Positions 6,234 to 7,656 of a stretch of DNA of 7,656 nt are shown in pieces (position 1 is the stretch's first letter; every line of letters begins with the position of its first letter). Source of the stretch: DATAEU01 sp046735355 (GTDB lineage Bacteria; Actinomycetota; UBA4738; HRBIN12); assembly GCA_046735355.1 (NCBI GenBank), contig JBKPTC010000147.1, forward strand, positions 1 to 7,656. The letters run 5' to 3'. A program made the position numbers and the translations under genes. A model generated the notes under the pieces. The model searched no databases, was not told the origin of the DNA, and saw only the letters and a list, made by a program, of their open reading frames with translations.

Positions 6234-6731
6234 GTGGACCGCATCTGGTCGCCGTGGCGGATGGAGTACATCGAATCGCACCGCGACGGCCCCCACGACG
6301 ATCCGGATGCATGCGTGTTCTGCGCGCTCCTGGCCGAAGACGGCGCGGAGGCCCGCGTGCTCGAGCGCCGCGCGCTCGCGTTCGTCACGCTCGCGAAGTA
6401 TCCGTACAACCCCGGGCATCTGCTCGTGCTTCCTACCCGGCACGCCGGCGACCTCGAGGACCTCCAGCCGGACGAGACGGCCGAGATCTTCGAGCTGCTC
6501 CAGCGGAGCGTGCGTGTGCTGCGCGAGGCGTCGGACCCGCACGGGTTCAACGTCGGGCTCAACCTCGGGCGCGTCGCGGGAGCCGGCATCCCGGCGCATC
6601 TGCACTGGCACGTGGTTCCGCGGTGGGGCGGCGACACCAACTTCATGCCGGTCGTCGGCGAGACCCGCGTGCTGCCCGAGCTGCTGTCGCAGACGTACGA
6701 CAAGCTCGCACCGAGGTTCGCCTCCGCGTGA
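6234..6731 (+). CDS. HIT family hydrolase/phosphorylase, probably Ap4A phosphorylase
   Basis: A protein of 165 residues with the histidine triad HLHWHVV (122-128; His122, His124, His126), preceded by GFNVGLNLGRVAGAGIPA (104-121) and followed by PRWGGDTNFMPV (129-140). The N-terminal WSPWRMEYI (5-13) and the CVFC pair (Cys28, Cys31; a possible zinc site) are typical of the mycobacterial Rv2613c type, which has been characterised as a diadenosine tetraphosphate (Ap4A) phosphorylase and also lies directly after thrS. By that homology it would cleave Ap4A to ATP and ADP in the cytoplasm. The start is GTG 6234, 5 nt after the thrS stop, with GAAGG (6220-6224) 9 nt upstream; the homologue-like WSPWR motif near the N-terminus supports it. 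The same frame stays open far back inside thrS, but that part is a shadow. Family certain; Ap4A activity is inferred from homology and gene order. Confidence 0.93.
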   Translation: MDRIWSPWRMEYIESHRDGPHDDPDACVFCALLAEDGAEARVLERRALAFVTLAKYPYNPGHLLVLPTRHAGDLEDLQPDETAEIFELLQRSVRVLREASDPHGFNVGLNLGRVAGAGIPAHLHWHVVPRWGGDTNFMPVVGETRVLPELLSQTYDKLAPRFASA

Positions 6732-7525
6732 TCGAGCTGCGCTCCGGCTCGGTGCCCGTCGCCGGTGGTGAGCTGTACTACGAGCGAGCGGGGGAGGGCT
6801 TTCCCGTCGTCCTGGTGCACGGGGCGCTGTGGGATCGCCGCATCTGGGAGCCACAGGTCGAGGCGTTCGCCGGGCAACACGACGTCATCCGGTACGACCA
6901 GCGCGGACACGGTCGTTCGCCGGGCCCGACCGAGCGGTACTCGGAGGTGGGCGATCTCGTGGCTGTACTCGAGGCGCTCGGCATCGCGCGGTGCGCGATC
7001 GTGGGATGCTCGACCGGCGCGCAGATCGCGATCGACTTCGCGATCGCGCATCCCGATCTGGTGGATGCGATCGTTCCCGTCGCGCCGCTCGTGTCGGGAC
7101 ACGCGTGGGGCGACCGCGGCATCGAGGTGCTCGTGGCCGAGATCCGGTCCGCGGTCGACGCGGGCGATCCGCGTCAGGCGATGGAGATGGAGCTTGCGGT
7201 CTGGGCGCCGCTCGCGACCGATCCCGAGGCCGACTCGTTGATCCGCGATGTCGCGCTCGACAACGTCGGCGTCTACGCGGTCGATGCGTCGCTCGCCGAT
7301 CCGGCGCCGCCGGCGATCGAGCGGCTCGGCGAGATCCAGGCCGCTACCCTCGTGGTCGTCGGCGACCACGACGTCGAGGAGGTGCATCGGATGTCGGATC
7401 TGATCGCGGAGCGCGTTCCCGGCGCGCAGAAGCGCGTCATCGCGGGCGCCGACCAGCCCGTCAACGTCCGCAGGCCGGACAAGTTCAACAAGCTCGTGCT
7501 CGACTTCCTCTCGTTCCGGATGTGA
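6728..7525 (+). CDS. Alpha/beta hydrolase fold protein, catalytic His apparently replaced by Gln
   Basis: A protein of 265 residues with the alpha/beta-hydrolase layout and no signal peptide. The oxyanion-region motif VVLVHGALWDRR (27-38), YDQRGHGRS (56-64) and nucleophile elbow GCSTG (93-97, Ser95) are all present. The acid loop reads VVGDHD (210-215), with Asp215 in the usual GxxD place. The final motif, normally GxAHxxNxxxP, reads GADQPVNVRRP (240-250): counting back from Asn246 and Pro250, the catalytic His position is Gln243 (CAG, 7454-7456), next to Asp242. The protein may therefore be inactive as an esterase, use another base, or serve a binding role. GTG 6728 overlaps the HIT stop by 3 nt (GTGA), which suggests coupled translation; a GAGG at 6713-6716 is 11 nt away. 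Substrate unknown. Its paralogue follows directly. Confidence 0.9.
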   Translation: MIELRSGSVPVAGGELYYERAGEGFPVVLVHGALWDRRIWEPQVEAFAGQHDVIRYDQRGHGRSPGPTERYSEVGDLVAVLEALGIARCAIVGCSTGAQIAIDFAIAHPDLVDAIVPVAPLVSGHAWGDRGIEVLVAEIRSAVDAGDPRQAMEMELAVWAPLATDPEADSLIRDVALDNVGVYAVDASLADPAPPAIERLGEIQAATLVVVGDHDVEEVHRMSDLIAERVPGAQKRVIAGADQPVNVRRPDKFNKLVLDFLSFRM

Positions 7526-7530
7526 CGGCG

Positions 7531-7656
7531 ATGGCGCACGAGGCAACCGTCGGCGTCGACCACGGCGAGCTGTGGTACGAGGTAGCCGGCGACGGCGCCG
7601 CCGTCGTCCTGATCCATCCCAGGCTGTGGGACGCGCGCGCGTGGGACGCGCAGTTC
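7531..7656 (+). CDS. Alpha/beta hydrolase, second tandem copy, N-terminal part only
   Basis: Only the first 42 codons are in the window; the frame is still open at the last base. VGVDHGELWYEVAGDGAAVVL parallels VPVAGGELYYERAGEGFPVVL of the preceding hydrolase, and LIHPRLWDARAWDAQF parallels LVHGALWDRRIWEPQV, so this is a paralogue in tandem. The oxyanion-region HG is HP here, a variant I have seen in other hydrolases of this kind. ATG 7531 starts 5 nt after the previous stop; GTG 7522 in the same frame, overlapping that stop, is the alternative. Neither has a strong ribosome binding site, which again suggests coupled translation. The nucleophile and catalytic His lie beyond the window. Confidence 0.8.
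   Translation, partial: MAHEATVGVDHGELWYEVAGDGAAVVLIHPRLWDARAWDAQF

Noticed and set aside
4435..6312. Minus-strand open frame of 625 codons
   Set aside because: Antisense to thrS, with repetitive Arg/Asp/Val/Leu composition and no recognisable domain; shadow of thrS.
6086..7546. Minus-strand open frame of 486 codons
   Set aside because: Antisense to the HIT and hydrolase genes, which have clear catalytic motifs; its own translation matches nothing I know.

Overview
The window is high-G+C bacterial DNA with dense plus-strand coding, frequent GTG/TTG starts and short or overlapping gene junctions. Together with a threonyl-tRNA synthetase gene followed directly by a histidine-triad (HIT) gene, an order known from mycobacteria, this points to an actinomycete-like organism. 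I favour Actinomycetota, possibly a deep-branching or environmental lineage, but sequence alone does not exclude another high-G+C phylum such as Chloroflexota.

Layout. (1) Positions 57-476: a small VOC/glyoxalase-fold protein with a TTG start set by a GGAGG box. (2) Positions 477-897: the only long non-coding stretch. It holds a series of inverted repeats, the strongest a perfect 15-bp stem at 590-630 built from two copies of the palindrome ACGGATCCGT, followed by a possible ECF-sigma-type promoter before the next gene. (3) Positions 898-4194: a two-gene MacB/LolD-type ABC module, an ATPase and an 849-residue permease with two FtsX-type domains, separated by 3 nt. (4) Positions 4195-4257: a 63-nt gap with a 10-bp GC hairpin and a -10-like box very close to the next start codon. 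(5) Positions 4258-7656: a tightly packed run of thrS, a HIT-family protein resembling mycobacterial Ap4A phosphorylase, an alpha/beta hydrolase, and the first 42 codons of a second alpha/beta hydrolase cut by the window end.

How the genes fit together. The ABC pair is a complete inner-membrane engine of the mechanotransmission/export type, with no adaptor protein or sensor kinase next to it, so its substrate is unknown. The thrS-HIT pair makes biochemical sense: aminoacyl-tRNA synthetases make Ap4A as a by-product and the HIT enzyme probably degrades it. The two hydrolases are tandem paralogues of unknown substrate. The first appears to have Gln in place of the catalytic His; the second has HP in place of the usual HG of the oxyanion region.

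I see no new multi-gene system, mobile element, CRISPR array, tRNA or rRNA here. The points most worth a second look are the hydrolase lacking its catalytic His and the structured intergenic region.
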